Shown: piece by piece, positions 9,706 to 20,055 of the stretch
How the letters are laid out: the number at the start of each line of letters is the position of its first letter
How positions within the stretch are numbered: the stretch's first letter is position 1
Assembly (NCBI RefSeq): GCF_963678635.1
Contig: NC_087071.1
Location: 41,924,153 to 41,988,152 of the forward strand
Origin: Symsagittifera roscoffensis
Lineage: Eukaryota > Xenacoelomorpha > Acoela > Convolutidae
DNA length: 64,000 nt
Direction: 5' to 3'
The notes under the pieces: generated by a model
What the model saw: the letters and a program-made list of their open reading frames with translations, nothing else
Databases searched by the model: none
Told to the model about the DNA's origin: nothing
Program-made: the position numbers and the translations under genes

Positions 9706-10826
9706 TATATAATTATTTATCTATACTAGTAAGAACAGAAACCGAAAGCACATCACCGGTTCAAACATCAAGACAAACAAATGTAAGAAATGAAATTGCC
9801 TCATTCTCAGCATTTTCAAACACAATCCGTTAAAACTTTTTAAATAATGAAATTTCACCAAATGTTAAACACGATTTACAAAAAATCTTAGCATGGTTTA
9901 TAATTGACTATTTTAACCACAATATAGATTTAATTGCACAAGCAAGAAAAAATTTTAGACCCCAAAGTACAAATGATGACACTGTCATTGCCGAACAATC
10001 AGATTACATCTGGGACCCTGAATGGTCTCATCCATTATTTCTGAACATTCCAATAGACATCTCAAGTCAAGCAATCAGTACAATAACTATTCACAAAGAT
10101 TATGTAAAAGTAATTCCACTTACAATAGATGCAACACCTTTGAACTATAATTCATTTTTACCTGATAGAAGACAAATTAATAGTTTAATTTCAACTCTTG
10201 TACAACAAGAAAACTTAAATGGAACTAGAAATCCTACACAACAAGATATTCAAACACCATCACATTTTATAAATGAAAAAATAGTTGAAACAATTGTAAC
10301 AACTACACAACAAAGTATTTCACCAATACATCCAAATCTTACAACGCCAAAACCAAAGACTTCAATATTACCTCACGTATCATTGCAATCTACAGTTAAA
10401 CCCTCGGTTGCTCCCAAATATTCACATATGGATTACCAAACATTTAGACCAATGACAAAACCACCACAAAAACAAAGAATGTTCACCAGAAGTAATTTTG
10501 CAGAACACAATTATAACTACGTAAATAGATCACAAACATCTAAACCTCCTCGTACAAATCCGCATAATCGTTCATTTTCACAACGACAAAATCCTCAACA
10601 ACACACATCAAATTTCGTAAATTTTAATGATAACCCACGTATTTCAACAGACCCAAGCGAAAACTATCCATTTTTTAACAGAATAAAAATAGTAAACAGC
10701 CATACCAAAATAAACAAAAAACACCTTACTATGCACCTAACTATCATTCATCAGATGATGACGATTTTCATGACTAATACCAACAACAAAATTTTCAAAA
10801 CCAAAGACACCACTTTTATCACGTAA
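9676..10826 (+). pseudogene. gag middle: linker rich in Pro, Thr, Gln and Asn, copy B
   Basis: Reads from about 9676 with one stop (near 9832) into a long open stretch from 10140 to 10826. Recognisable blocks are QARKNFRPQS, EQSDYIWDPEWSHP, LTIDATPLNYNSFLPD, MDYQTFRPMTKP and FAEHNYNYVN, most of which recur in copy A. The 10140-10826 stretch is low in hydrophobics and rich in T, P, Q and N, resembling a disordered linker or proline-rich domain. A frameshift lies near 10680: past that point the 10826-ending frame reads out of register and the true frame continues elsewhere. Confidence 0.6.
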
Positions 10827-10867
10827 ATCAACCAGATACTTTTGAACCATATACACGGGAACAACAT

Positions 10868-11113
10868 ATGCGACAACCTAGATCAAATCACGAACCTCAA
10901 AATAATAATTTTTACTCACAAAACCCAGCAAATACTGATTATTATCAACCAACGCAAATGCAAAATGAAATACCACTACCATTTTATTTACAACAACATG
11001 AAATAACAAAAAAATCAACTGACAAATTTTTCACAAATGCCAAATGCCGCAGAATCACTACAAATGACTATGAATCCATACCTCATGGGTGGATCATCAA
11101 AAACATCAAATAA
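10868..11113 (+). pseudogene. gag segment before capsid, copy B
   Basis: Gln/Asn/Pro-rich segment beginning MRQPRSNHEP and including PLPFYLQQHEITKK. It continues the disordered character of the preceding part; the frame is then lost near 11040, where the capsid-like frame takes over. Confidence 0.45.
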
Positions 11114-11500
11114 ACCACTAATGGAATTCACAGGCACATACCCTGAATATTCTGTAGAAGACTATTTAAACGCAGTCACCTCAAATTTAATTTTAAATAT
11201 CGGACCTGAACCAATTAATACACCACTCCATCAAAATCGGATACATAGAGGCACAGCGTTAATCCAAACAACACTTGATGGCGCAGCTCAGAAAAGGTTT
11301 TCAGTTTTACCAAAAGACGTAAAAACAAACTGGAAAAGATTTACACAAGAATTTTCAAAAATGTTTGATTCTGAAAGAAATAAACAACACCAAAGAGTTT
11401 TATGCAATGAAATTCGCAGACTACCAAACGAAACAATTAAACAATTGGCAGTTAGAATCGAAACACTAGTTCGAAAAGCAGATTCACTGAACACTCATGA
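11037..11500 (+). pseudogene. gag capsid-like domain (retrotransposon gag), copy B
   Basis: Contains PLMEFTGTYPEYSVEDYL at its start, then GTALIQTTLDGAAQKRF, WKRFTQEFSKMFDSER and EIRRLPNETIKQLAVRIE. This follows the order of the Ty3/gypsy retrotransposon-gag fold: an 'F-x-G ... V-x-x-Y/F-L' opening, a helix ending near 'L-x-G-A-A', a 'W-x2-F-x3-F' block and 'Q-x-x-x-E-S/V' like helices. The protein would form the core particle. The frame shifts near 11500, after which the sequence is read in the frame of 11497-11841. Confidence 0.8.
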
Positions 11501-11841
11501 TTATAAAAAAAACGAAAATGACAGAAATTTTAATCATGACTCTGACACCCCAATTAAGAAAAACAGCTATAACAAAGAGAGCATCACATCCCTCATCAAT
11601 TCGAGAACCAGATTTAGATTTCAGAAAATTAATTGACAAATTAGAACAAGCAGAAATCACAATGAAACTGGAAGAAACAGAAAATCTTAAATTACAATAC
11701 GTTAAAAGAATCGAACTAAAAACTATACATATAAACATCATACACGATTCAGATGAAGACCTAACTGAAAAAATCACTGAAATTTTGAACAAATATGAGA
11801 AAAATCCCAATTTCAAATGTAAACCATCTTTCAAGAAATGA
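11497..11841 (+). pseudogene. gag capsid/nucleocapsid linker, copy B
   Basis: Carries the gag frame after the shift near 11500. It has a charged helical part (DFRKLIDKLEQAEITMKLEE) that may form a coiled coil, and acidic blocks (HDSDEDLTEKITE). It ends in an in-frame TGA at 11839-11841, directly before the zinc knuckle. Confidence 0.55.
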
Positions 11842-11883
11842 TGTAATTATTGTCGAAGATACGGACACAGCATTGCCGAATGT
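11842..11883 (+). other. CCHC zinc knuckle of nucleocapsid, copy B
   Basis: Reads CNYCRRYGHSIAEC, a perfect C-x2-C-x4-H-x4-C knuckle, in the same frame as 11497-11841 but directly after its TGA stop. The knuckle binds the packaged RNA. The stop removes it from gag unless read through; since other breaks surround it I take it as decay. Confidence 0.85.
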
Positions 11884-11955
11884 AGACAAAAACAACAAGA
11901 TAACCAAAATAAACCACAAAAGTACAAAGAACCAAATAAATCATTCTATCAATAC

Positions 11956-12855
11956 ATGAAAAAGGATCAAAATTTACCAAACAAAAATATACATAGTAAT
12001 ATTAGCTCTGATAAACCACTCCCAAATAATTCAAATTACTCAAGAAACCAATCACCCTATGACTGTAGTTATAGAGGTAAACCACCAGAACAAAGAAATT
12101 CACGAAATTTCTCACAAAATAGATATAGTCGATCAAATAGCCAAAGTAACCAATATAGAAACAACTACTCACAATCAAACTCAAACAGAACATAATTTTT
12201 TGACACCAGTTCCCATTCAAATTCTAAGAATAGACACTATTCAAACGATAGATCACGTAATTCATTGTACAATAGAAATAGAAACTACTCAAAAAACAGA
12301 AATACAAGTTATTCAAACAACAGAAACCAACGTTACCAAAACAATAGATCAAGAAACAATTCCTACAACAGATCTAATTATTCAGGAAACAATAACAATT
12401 ACTATAATAGGTCACGAAACAACTCGCAAAATAGGAATACCAATTACAACAATCGAAGAAATTATTCTCAATCCTTTTATAGAAACAACAATAGTTACCC
12501 TGATTCCAAACTTAAATATAGAAGTAACACACCGAAACATTGCCGACAAATTAATCAGGTACAAACAACTGAAGAAACAACTTCAGATCCCCCTGGTATT
12601 GATAACGCAGAAAGTACAGAACTACAATTAAACCACATTAATTGTGAATCAACAGACAGCGAGAGTGATACAAATTACACAATCTCAGTTAATTTGATCA
12701 CAGTCGAAAACGACTACGAACCCATTATATACGAACAACCCTTTAGTTCGCACATTTACGATTATCAATTGGAACTTCTTCAAGACTACTATACTAGACC
12801 CATGAGGAACGATGTATCTGTTGAACAGAATGTAAATGAAATAAATACAGTATAA
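11956..12855 (+). pseudogene. Asn/Ser/Arg/Tyr-rich gag C-terminal tail, copy B
   Basis: Two frames (11956-12195, then 12265-12855). From about 12265 to 12530 it is a low-complexity run of N, R, S, Y and Q with many RN, NRS and SRN steps, e.g. RSRNNSYNRSNYSG. Such tails resemble RNA-binding, SR-like or phase-separating segments rather than a folded domain. After 12530 it becomes acidic and mixed (TEETTSDPPGIDNAESTELQ) and stops at 12855 before the protease region. The open frame through a 200-codon repeat-like tail suggests constraint, though low complexity may also simply lack stop codons. Confidence 0.6.
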
Positions 12856-12869
12856 CGAAAAACAACGCT

Positions 12870-13405
12870 CAAATTCAGATCACATGTACCGAAATATACA
12901 AAAAGAACAGCCAAGAGAAAAAAAATTGGACAAGAAGTAAAGAATTTCAACCACCCGATCTTGAAATAGATTTTTTAATTGATTCAGGAGCAGAATCAAA
13001 TAATTTTAACATCCCTACCTGGAATAAAATCAAATCGTTTCATCCAATCCTAACACATATAAAGACCGCCATATAAATTAGCAACAGCACAAAGATCAAC
13101 ATTGAAAATTACGGAAAAATCCAACTTTTTCTTGTTCCCACTAGAACAATGGAACAAAATAAAATACTAAACAAACCATTTAAACAAACATTTCACAGTA
13201 CAGACATAAAACAAAATATCATTGGCATACCATTTATAACTAAGTATATTCCCACAAAAAACATTTTGAATAGCAAACTTCATATAAAAGATAAATACAC
13301 AAGGACAAAAAACACATCCTTAACATTCTTTCAGAGATTAAACAAACAACCACCATTTTTCTCCAAATTTTATCCTATTTACCAAATAATACAACAAAGG
13401 AAAAC
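12870..13405 (+). pseudogene. Retroviral-type aspartic protease, first tandem copy
   Basis: LEIDFLIDSGAES at 12960-12998 holds the catalytic D-S-G-A signature of retropepsin; such enzymes act as dimers to process gag-pol. Beyond it the frame is broken by a stop near 13074 and continues in other frames. Around 13150-13330 the DNA (not the frame) matches 13755-13925, showing tandem duplication with the copy that follows. Confidence 0.75.
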
Positions 13406-13484
13406 ATATAAAAAACAGTGGAGAAGTAGCAAAAGAAAAACCCACAGAATCCTCAAACAAAAATATTATTTATCAAAACATACC

Positions 13485-14020
13485 AAAAAAAACACATTTG
13501 CAAAAAGAAAAAATATGGACAATTCCAATTATTTTAGGAAGTCCAAAATCCAAACAATTGCAAACACCAGACCTCGAAATAGATTTTTTAATAGATTCTG
13601 GAGCAGAATCAAACATTTTATATATTCCCACTTAGAACGAAATCAAAATTTTACATCCACAATTGATACCCTTCAAAACAACAAGTAGACTAGCTACCGC
13701 ACAAGGATCAACCTTAACCAACTATTGAAAAATAAAACTCTTCCTTGTTCCCACACAAACAATGGAAAAAAACAAAGTCATGAGCAAACCATTTAAACAA
13801 ACATTCCATATCACTGATATAAAACACAAAATCATTGGAATACCATTTATAACTAATTATGTACCAAAAAAATCTCAAATAGTAAATTTCATATAAAATA
13901 CATATAAAAGACAAATACACAAGGATGAAAAACCCATCTTTGACATTTTTTCAAAGAATAAACAAACAAGCACGATTTTTCTCAAATTTTACCCCATATA
14001 TAACCAGGAACGAAAATACC
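13485..14020 (+). pseudogene. Aspartic protease, second tandem copy
   Basis: LEIDFLIDSGAESNIL around 13573-13620 repeats the catalytic block 613 bases downstream of the first. Nucleotide similarity extends for roughly 450-500 bases, both before and after the motif. A TAG follows within 10 codons. The copies differ by many substitutions and small indels, so the duplication is as old as, or older than, much of the decay. A protease pair in one pol is unusual. Confidence 0.75.
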
Positions 14021-14560
14021 TGAAACCACTATCAGGAAATGTATAAAACTTTTCAATCAAACAAGACCACCAGTACGATAAAGACCAAAACAAACAACAT
14101 CTCTTCATGTCAGACCTTGAATTTAAACCCATCCATAAATTTTTTCCAATCACAATTTCATCCATAAAATAAAGGAAACGTTAAAACTCAGATATTATTT
14201 CATTACACGTATATAACAATTCACCATACCAGATAACACTACCCTTAGGACTCTTAGGATACTGTGAAACAAATGCTACAACTTCAACCACAAATGAAGT
14301 AGCATATCGAGTCATAAATATACTACAATTACTAGATATATATGTCAATCCACACTTCTTGATGAAGAATTATCAATAAACAACAAAAAAAGCAAAGAAA
14401 AAAGAAACACTGACTACTTCAAAAAAACACCATATTTTAAACCAACGTTCAAAATATCACATTATACGGAAAAACAACACGAAATTCTAACAATGTTTTT
14501 TTTTTCAACATTCCCAAATAACACAAAAAGAATTCAATAAATAAGCCGAACTATTATTAA
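14021..14560 (+). pseudogene. Protease C-terminus / linker to RT, decayed
   Basis: Includes NNSPYQITLPLGLLGYCETN around 14207-14275, a block of the kind found between protease and RT in gypsy elements. Frames shift repeatedly and no longer stretch can be read. Confidence 0.45.
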
Positions 14561-15340
14561 AATTTCCAACAGTTTATGCAACATCAAAATTCGGTGTTGG
14601 AAAAATTAGTTCACCACTACATTTATCTTTAAAACCTGACGCAGTTTTCAAAAAACAAAGAGCAAGTAAAGTACCGATACACTTACAAGATAAAATAAAC
14701 AGACTACTTGACATTTTAGAACAATATGAAATTATATCACCAGTAAACAAAGAATAACAACCAAAAGGTAACACCTTTATCAACCCAGTTATCATCTTAG
14801 CTAAAGGAGAATATGCTAGATACCTCAATTCACTAATTGACGAAACTAAATGTAATTGGCCCATTGAACCTATTCAAGTAATTCTAACAAAAATAAATGG
14901 TAAATTTTTCACAACCGCAGATATGAATAGTGCATACAATCAAATGCCACTAGATGAACAATTACGACGATTATCACAATTCGTTATTGGAAATCAACAA
15001 TACGAGTTCATTAGATTATTCTATGGAATTTCCATAGGACCAGCAGCTTTTTCAGCTTTTATGAGTAAAATTTTCACATACTTAGATGATGCTTTCATGC
15101 AGTCATAAACGAAAGACGAAATGTTTATAATTTTACTACAATATCATCAAATACTGAAAAATGAAAACATGAAAGCAGCCCAGACAAATCACTTTTTTTC
15201 CTATCACGCGTAAATTTTCTTGGCCACATTATCGAAAGAAACACTATAACTCTATTGAAATCACGAATACACAAGATTCAAAAACTTCAACCACCCACAC
15301 ACAAAAAGAAAATCCAAGAATTCCTTGGAATGTTAAATTT
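14560..15340 (+). pseudogene. Reverse transcriptase domain, copy B
   Basis: Readable in one main frame from about 14568 with a TAA near 14755. Blocks in order: HLSLKPDAVFKKQRASKVP (N-terminal), FINPVIILAKG, TTADMNSAYNQMPL (the A motif with catalytic Asp), QFVIGNQQYEF, FYGISIGPAAFSAFM (B motif), TYLDD (C motif, second and third catalytic Asp; about 15080-15094). Between AFMSKIF and YLDD only one residue remains where gypsy RTs usually have about ten more, so a short in-frame deletion is likely. A TAA follows at 15106. After 15190 the thumb region is found in another frame (NFLGHIIERNTIT, KIQEFLGMLNFF). It would copy element RNA into DNA in the particle. Confidence 0.9.
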
Positions 15341-15419
15341 CTTCGAGTAAATATTTTTACAAAATGCAAATATTTTTAAGACCTTTCTATAACATCCTTA
15401 AGCAACAAAATAACTTCGA

Positions 15420-15815
15420 ATGGACTACCGAACATCAAACAAGATTCGAAGATTCTCTACTCTCATCAGAGAATGCACAGCTATAATATACACACTTACC
15501 GAATATGAATTTCTAATACTTGGATCTAAACATCCAACAGTTCTATTTACAGATCATAAACCTATAATCCTTCTTATTACACAGAAATCAATCCCAAACT
15601 ATAGAGTTTATAGATTTCAATTAATTTTAATGAAATTCCCAAACTTACATATAGTTTGGACAGCAGGAAAAAATCTTGCACTACCAGATACTTTAAGTAG
15701 AAATACACCACCTGAATACTTACACGAAAAACTACAGTTGGAATACCACAAAGCATTAAATTCTATCTTGCAAAAAATGAAACATCACCAAGATTGGAAT
15801 GCAAATATGCAGTAA
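15420..15815 (+). pseudogene. RNase H domain, copy B (N-terminal strand deleted)
   Basis: Contains IRECTAIIYTLTEYEFLILG (catalytic Glu helix), VLFTDHKPIILL (catalytic Asp), then FPNLHIVWTAGKNLALPDTL followed by SRN, the usual gypsy RNase H ending. The block that should carry the first catalytic Asp is missing: the sequence jumps from the pre-RNase H motif (FEWTTEHQTRFE, about 15414-15449) straight into the Glu helix with a change of frame, implying a deletion of roughly 150 bases. It cannot encode an active enzyme. Confidence 0.85.
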
Positions 15816-16385
15816 AAACTGATATAGATCAGTCACAAATAAATAACTTACAACAATTCCCACTCTATTTAGATTGTCAAAATAACCACTATTAAGTAGA
15901 TCTATTAGGAACATCCACGTTCAAACCAGTTCCTTATTCATATTGGATAAATAATAAAACTCAACAAAAAACAGCCATACAACAACCACACAAAAAAGAC
16001 ACCTTTCCATTGATAGAAAAAGAAAATTTAACTGACAAAAACAATTTATCAGGACCACCAATAAATGATTCAAAATACACAATAAATCAAATTTTTGATC
16101 ACCATGACCCACTCGACACAATTCCTTTATAAAAAATAGAAGTTGAAAATCTTTTTCTACCACCAACAGAAAAAATTAAACTACAGTTATTACAAAAATA
16201 TCAAAACTTTGAACCCATAATTCGAGAACTCAAATCATAGCACAAGTGTAAAACAAAACCAATAAAAGCTGATACAACAATATTAGGAAATAAAACACTC
16301 CTCCGATACTTTAGAAAATACAATAATACAACTATTAATGAAATTACAGACCTTTTAGAATATCAAACACCCGATTTTAAAGTAC
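15816..16385 (+). pseudogene. Long linker between RNase H and integrase
   Basis: A one-base shift after 15810 leads into VKTDIDQSQINN and further readable blocks, e.g. LYLDCQNNHY, DHHDPLDTIPL, FLPPTEKIKLQLLQKYQNF. Charged and Gln/Asn-rich, about 190 codons with a few stops. No domain named; its length is greater than in most gypsy pol genes. Confidence 0.5.
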
Positions 16386-17060
16386 CCTGTCTCCCCCTCA
16401 GCATGATGCTGATAGCATTTAACATATCCCATACACAACATACAAAAGCACACTCAGGATCAGAAAAGACATATTCAAATTTTACACAAATTTTTTAACT
16501 TCCCAAATGCACCGATTTGGATTAAAATACTATGCAACGATTGCATCACATGTCAGTTTTATAAACCTTATCCAAATCAAAAACAAATAGCAACAAAACA
16601 AGATTTTAAATGACAAAGTCTATATTTCAATCATAGAATCTCATTCGACACAAGAGGACCAATTTCACCATCCTCCGAAGGAAATTCTTATATTATGGTA
16701 ATTGTTGATGCATTTACACACTACGTACCATTCAAACCATTACCACATTGTAATGCTTATTATGCATACACAACATTTTACGAACATTGGATAGCTAAAT
16801 TCGGACTAACAGAAATACTAGTCACAGATAACAAAACAGAATTCATCAACAACGAAATCATCACATTATGCCACCTGTATAATATTAAACATAAGCCACG
16901 TACATCTCATGCACCTTGGACAAATGGATTAGTCGAAGGTATGAATCCTTCCCTACAAGAATATCTTAGATGCATCATTAATGGAAATGATACACGATGT
17001 ACTGAATGGTCAACAGATGTAAAATTATTCCCACTATCCTATAATTCATAAATTACAACA
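16386..17060 (+). pseudogene. Integrase: HHCC zinc region and DDE core, copy B
   Basis: The zinc region reads HTQHTKAHSGSEKT (two His) and then CNDCITC (Cys pair) in a shifted frame. The core is open from 16695 to 17051: IVDAFTHYVPF gives the first Asp, ILVTDNKTEFINNE the second Asp, and TNGLVEGMNPSLQEYL the Glu of the DDE triad, with HAPWTNGLVEG matching the conserved run before it. A TAA at 17049 interrupts, after which LGMSPYEMVFNQKPRKP continues. The enzyme would insert the DNA copy and make the 4-bp duplication seen at the ends. Confidence 0.9.
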
Positions 17061-17320
17061 ACTTTAGGAATGTCACCATACGAAATGGTTTTTAATCAAA
17101 AGCCACGAAAACCAATCATGTTTACAGCAAACGCTCATAAAAATGCACAAGGTTATTGTCAACCAAACAAAGATTCAATTTGTTATAACCTACCCTTACA
17201 CACATGATGAAGACCACTTTCATGGTCCACAAATTCTGAAATAAGCTTCCGGTACACATACCGAATGGATTTTAAAAAGAGATGAAAAAATAATGAAATC
17301 TACCAAAAAGTAACAAAAAA

Positions 17321-17940
17321 TTGTTACAAAAACAAAATATAAGTAACCAAAATAATTCACGCTTCATGCCAGCCACAGACTTAAAAATTGGAACATTTGT
17401 TTTAATACCTAATTTTAATACACAAAAAGGAATATCCAAAAAATTACAACCACTTCGAAAAGGACCATACCAAATAAACCGGTATGTTTCTTCAGTCGAT
17501 AAACCTACTGAAGAAACATTCAAACTTACTGAATCCAGCAAGAAGGAAATCATACAACACCGTAACAACCTTTTTACTTTATTATCCAAAGGAATACGCA
17601 CTTCGCGAATCAAATCAATTATATTTTTTCACAAGTTTACACATCGTTCAAAATAACCCACAAATAGAACAAAATCAAAACGTTAATACTACCAAAAATA
17701 CAAAAACAATTCAACTGCAAAATATAGAACCTCAAAGATCAAACACACAAGAACCAAAAATACCTCAAAAAGAAAGAAAAAATAGAAAATAACAGAAAAA
17801 ATTTTACCACAGGATCAACAACAAAAATCCGAACATAGAAAATTATCACGTCTTAGAAGTCAACCACAAAAAAAGTATAAAACATTCATTCCACAATATA
17901 AAATATTAAAGAAAGTTGAATTTCAGAAACAACCTTGATT
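17321..17940 (+). pseudogene. Integrase C-terminal domain with GPY motif and pol tail
   Basis: LKIGTFVLIPNF, then KLQPLRKGPYQI (GPY/F motif), then FKLTESSKKEIIQHRNNLF, which is the standard order of the gypsy integrase C-terminus. After 17656 the frame shifts and a basic Gln/Lys-rich tail (RLRSQPQKKYKTF) runs to a stop near 17938. This is the end of pol. Confidence 0.8.
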
Positions 17941-18808
17941 TAAGTAAACATTGTTTTAAATCACTTTACACCTTCACATTTTTGTAAAAACATGCTGAAA
18001 ATAACCTCGATCAATTCTAGTTCAAATTCAGCCAATAGAAAATGTTCAAATTGTCACCTTTCTATCTCTAACACAAACTTATTTAGCCGATAGAAATTAA
18101 TCTCCAGGAATATCTATAACTATAATTTTACAACCTCCAGGTCAAAAAATAAGCAACTAAAGTAAACACTACTTCAATATTATAACCCTCCCCTATCAGA
18201 TTATGCAAAAATCAACACTATTTTCCCAATTCAGACCTCAAAAGTCCCCCAACCAAAAATGGCAAATAAGCATAAAGTAAAAAAGACTCATGATCATTTG
18301 GCCTAAAGTACAAGTGTTTAGAAGATAACTCCGTTTATCCAACAAATGAAAACAATACTATGAAGACCTACCGAACACCGAAAAAATAGCTATCAACAAT
18401 TTTTGACAAAACTCAACCCACTTGTCAAGAAATCAATAAATAATCCGACCACACTTGAATTTCGCCTCAAAACTTAAAAAAAATAATCGACGAACGAATC
18501 AATTCTCAAATGCTTCTTTTCATAACAGTTGATCACATAAAACAAAACTTCTAAACCTCTTCAGAAAATTTTTCAATCTATTTCAGTTTTTGATATACTT
18601 TTTCATTGAAACTTTTGAATTAATAATAATAATTTCTATAATTTTTTCATCAATCTTTTTTTAACTTTCTATTCCTTTTTGAAATATATCTCCAACTCTC
18701 CCAAATCCTTGACCACATCTACAGGTACGATTAGGTATAATTATTTTCAGTCGAACAGATATTTTTCTTTTTTTCATAATTTTCCTCACATTTTTAATCT
18801 CCCTCATC
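17941..18808 (+). other. Non-coding spacer between pol and the accessory gene
   Basis: AT-rich with many stops in all sense frames. Pyrimidine runs followed by CAG or TAG near 18720-18750 (CTACAG|GTACGATTAGG, TTTTCAG) could be splice acceptors for a subgenomic RNA carrying the downstream genes; this is only suggestive. Confidence 0.4.
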
Positions 18809-18889
18809 ATGACAATGTACAAATGTTTAAAAAAGGCAATAGTCGCCTTTGCCCTAGCAACTATTCTCTTGATACTTTTTATTGAATAA
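18809..18889 (+). CDS. Short membrane peptide: possible N-terminus of the accessory protein
   Basis: ATG-initiated 26 codons: MTMYKCLKK then AIVAFALATILLILFIE, then stop. A positively charged start followed by about 17 hydrophobic residues is a signal-anchor or single membrane span. The open frame extends upstream through further hydrophobics. It lies immediately before the proline-rich accessory ORF, so it may be its membrane anchor, now separated by stops and a frameshift. No counterpart is visible because copies A and C do not cover this part. Confidence 0.35.
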   Translation: MTMYKCLKKAIVAFALATILLILFIE

Positions 18890-19006
18890 TATTATAATAA
18901 ACACAAATTTTCCAGTAAAAATTAAAATTCAGATAACTTTCCAAAATTGCTAATCAACCACCACCAAACCAGCCCCCACCAACCACTTTCCAAGAAAGTC
19001 CAATAA

Positions 19007-20055
19007 CACCTACAAATACAAACAATCCCCAACCATCATAACGCATTTTTTTTTCTAGACAATCCATACACCTTTGAAGAACGACACGCACGCTCATCAG
19101 AACCACTAGAACCAGTTCATCGACAAACATCTTTAAGTGAATTAACATATAACTTATATCCCACCATGCAACAAGACCTCAATCGAGTCAGACATATTAG
19201 CCAAAATCAAAATACATCTGATATTCATAGACAAATTGTAGATCCGCGAAGAAAAAGAAATTTTCAAACCCCCAGAGTTCATTTTGATATACCTCAATTA
19301 CCAACACCAACTACCTCAGAACTTTTAAGCAGTACATTGCCAGAAGCTCCCACACTTCTTTCACAACATAGCATCTCAAATATGCCCTCAGACTGCCTAG
19401 GTTCAACCCCAACATCACAACAAATCTGAGACAACCCTTTTAATCCTTCAAACACCACAGAACGACCACCATATTGGACAACACACTCATTTACTCAAGG
19501 TGATCCGAATATAGTAAATGAACCAAAAGATATTTCTTCTGATACAACACTATCATCATTACCAGAAACACTCTCACTTTCATCAACACTATCAATAAGT
19601 CAAGTCTCACCAACATTTTTCCCTTTAATTTTTCCAAAAAACCTCGACGCTAGATACCGAAAACAATCATCGTCAAATATCCCTTTACGATTAGATTGGA
19701 ATATTTTAATAGCACCTCCCCCACTATTTGGATAGCATCACGAAAGTCACCGACTCCATAGTTGGGAACTTAAAAGATTACAATATAGACAAGATACCCA
19801 CGAAGATATCCGAGAACATAAAATTCAAATACTTCAACAAAACAGTCTCCAATTAAAGTTTGAAATCACAGTCAAACTTATTAAAATTGTTCAACACCCT
19901 TTTCCCCTAAGTCCACCATTAAAACAGCTCAATCACTACCTCCTCCATTTATAATAACTGAAGTAATATATAAATACGATAGATACACTAAAAACACAAT
20001 TGGATATATCACATTTTTTAACCCATACGGATTATCATACAAATGTATATTTTAA
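19007..20055 (+). pseudogene. Accessory ORF between pol and env (Pro/Ser/Thr-rich, helical C-terminus)
   Basis: One frame is open from 19007 to 19954 except for TGA at 19427 and TAG at 19734. The N-terminal half is Pro/Ser/Thr-rich (QLPTPTTSELLSSTLPEAP, SSLPETLSLSSTLS). The C-terminal part is charged and probably helical (HSWELKRLQYRQ ... IREHKIQILQQNSL). Near 19920 the likely frame changes and ends with ITFFNPYGLSYKCIF and a TAA at 20053. No known domain recognised. Together with the preceding membrane peptide it could be a type II membrane protein. Position between pol and env suggests a structural or regulatory gene rather than a cargo. Confidence 0.5.
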
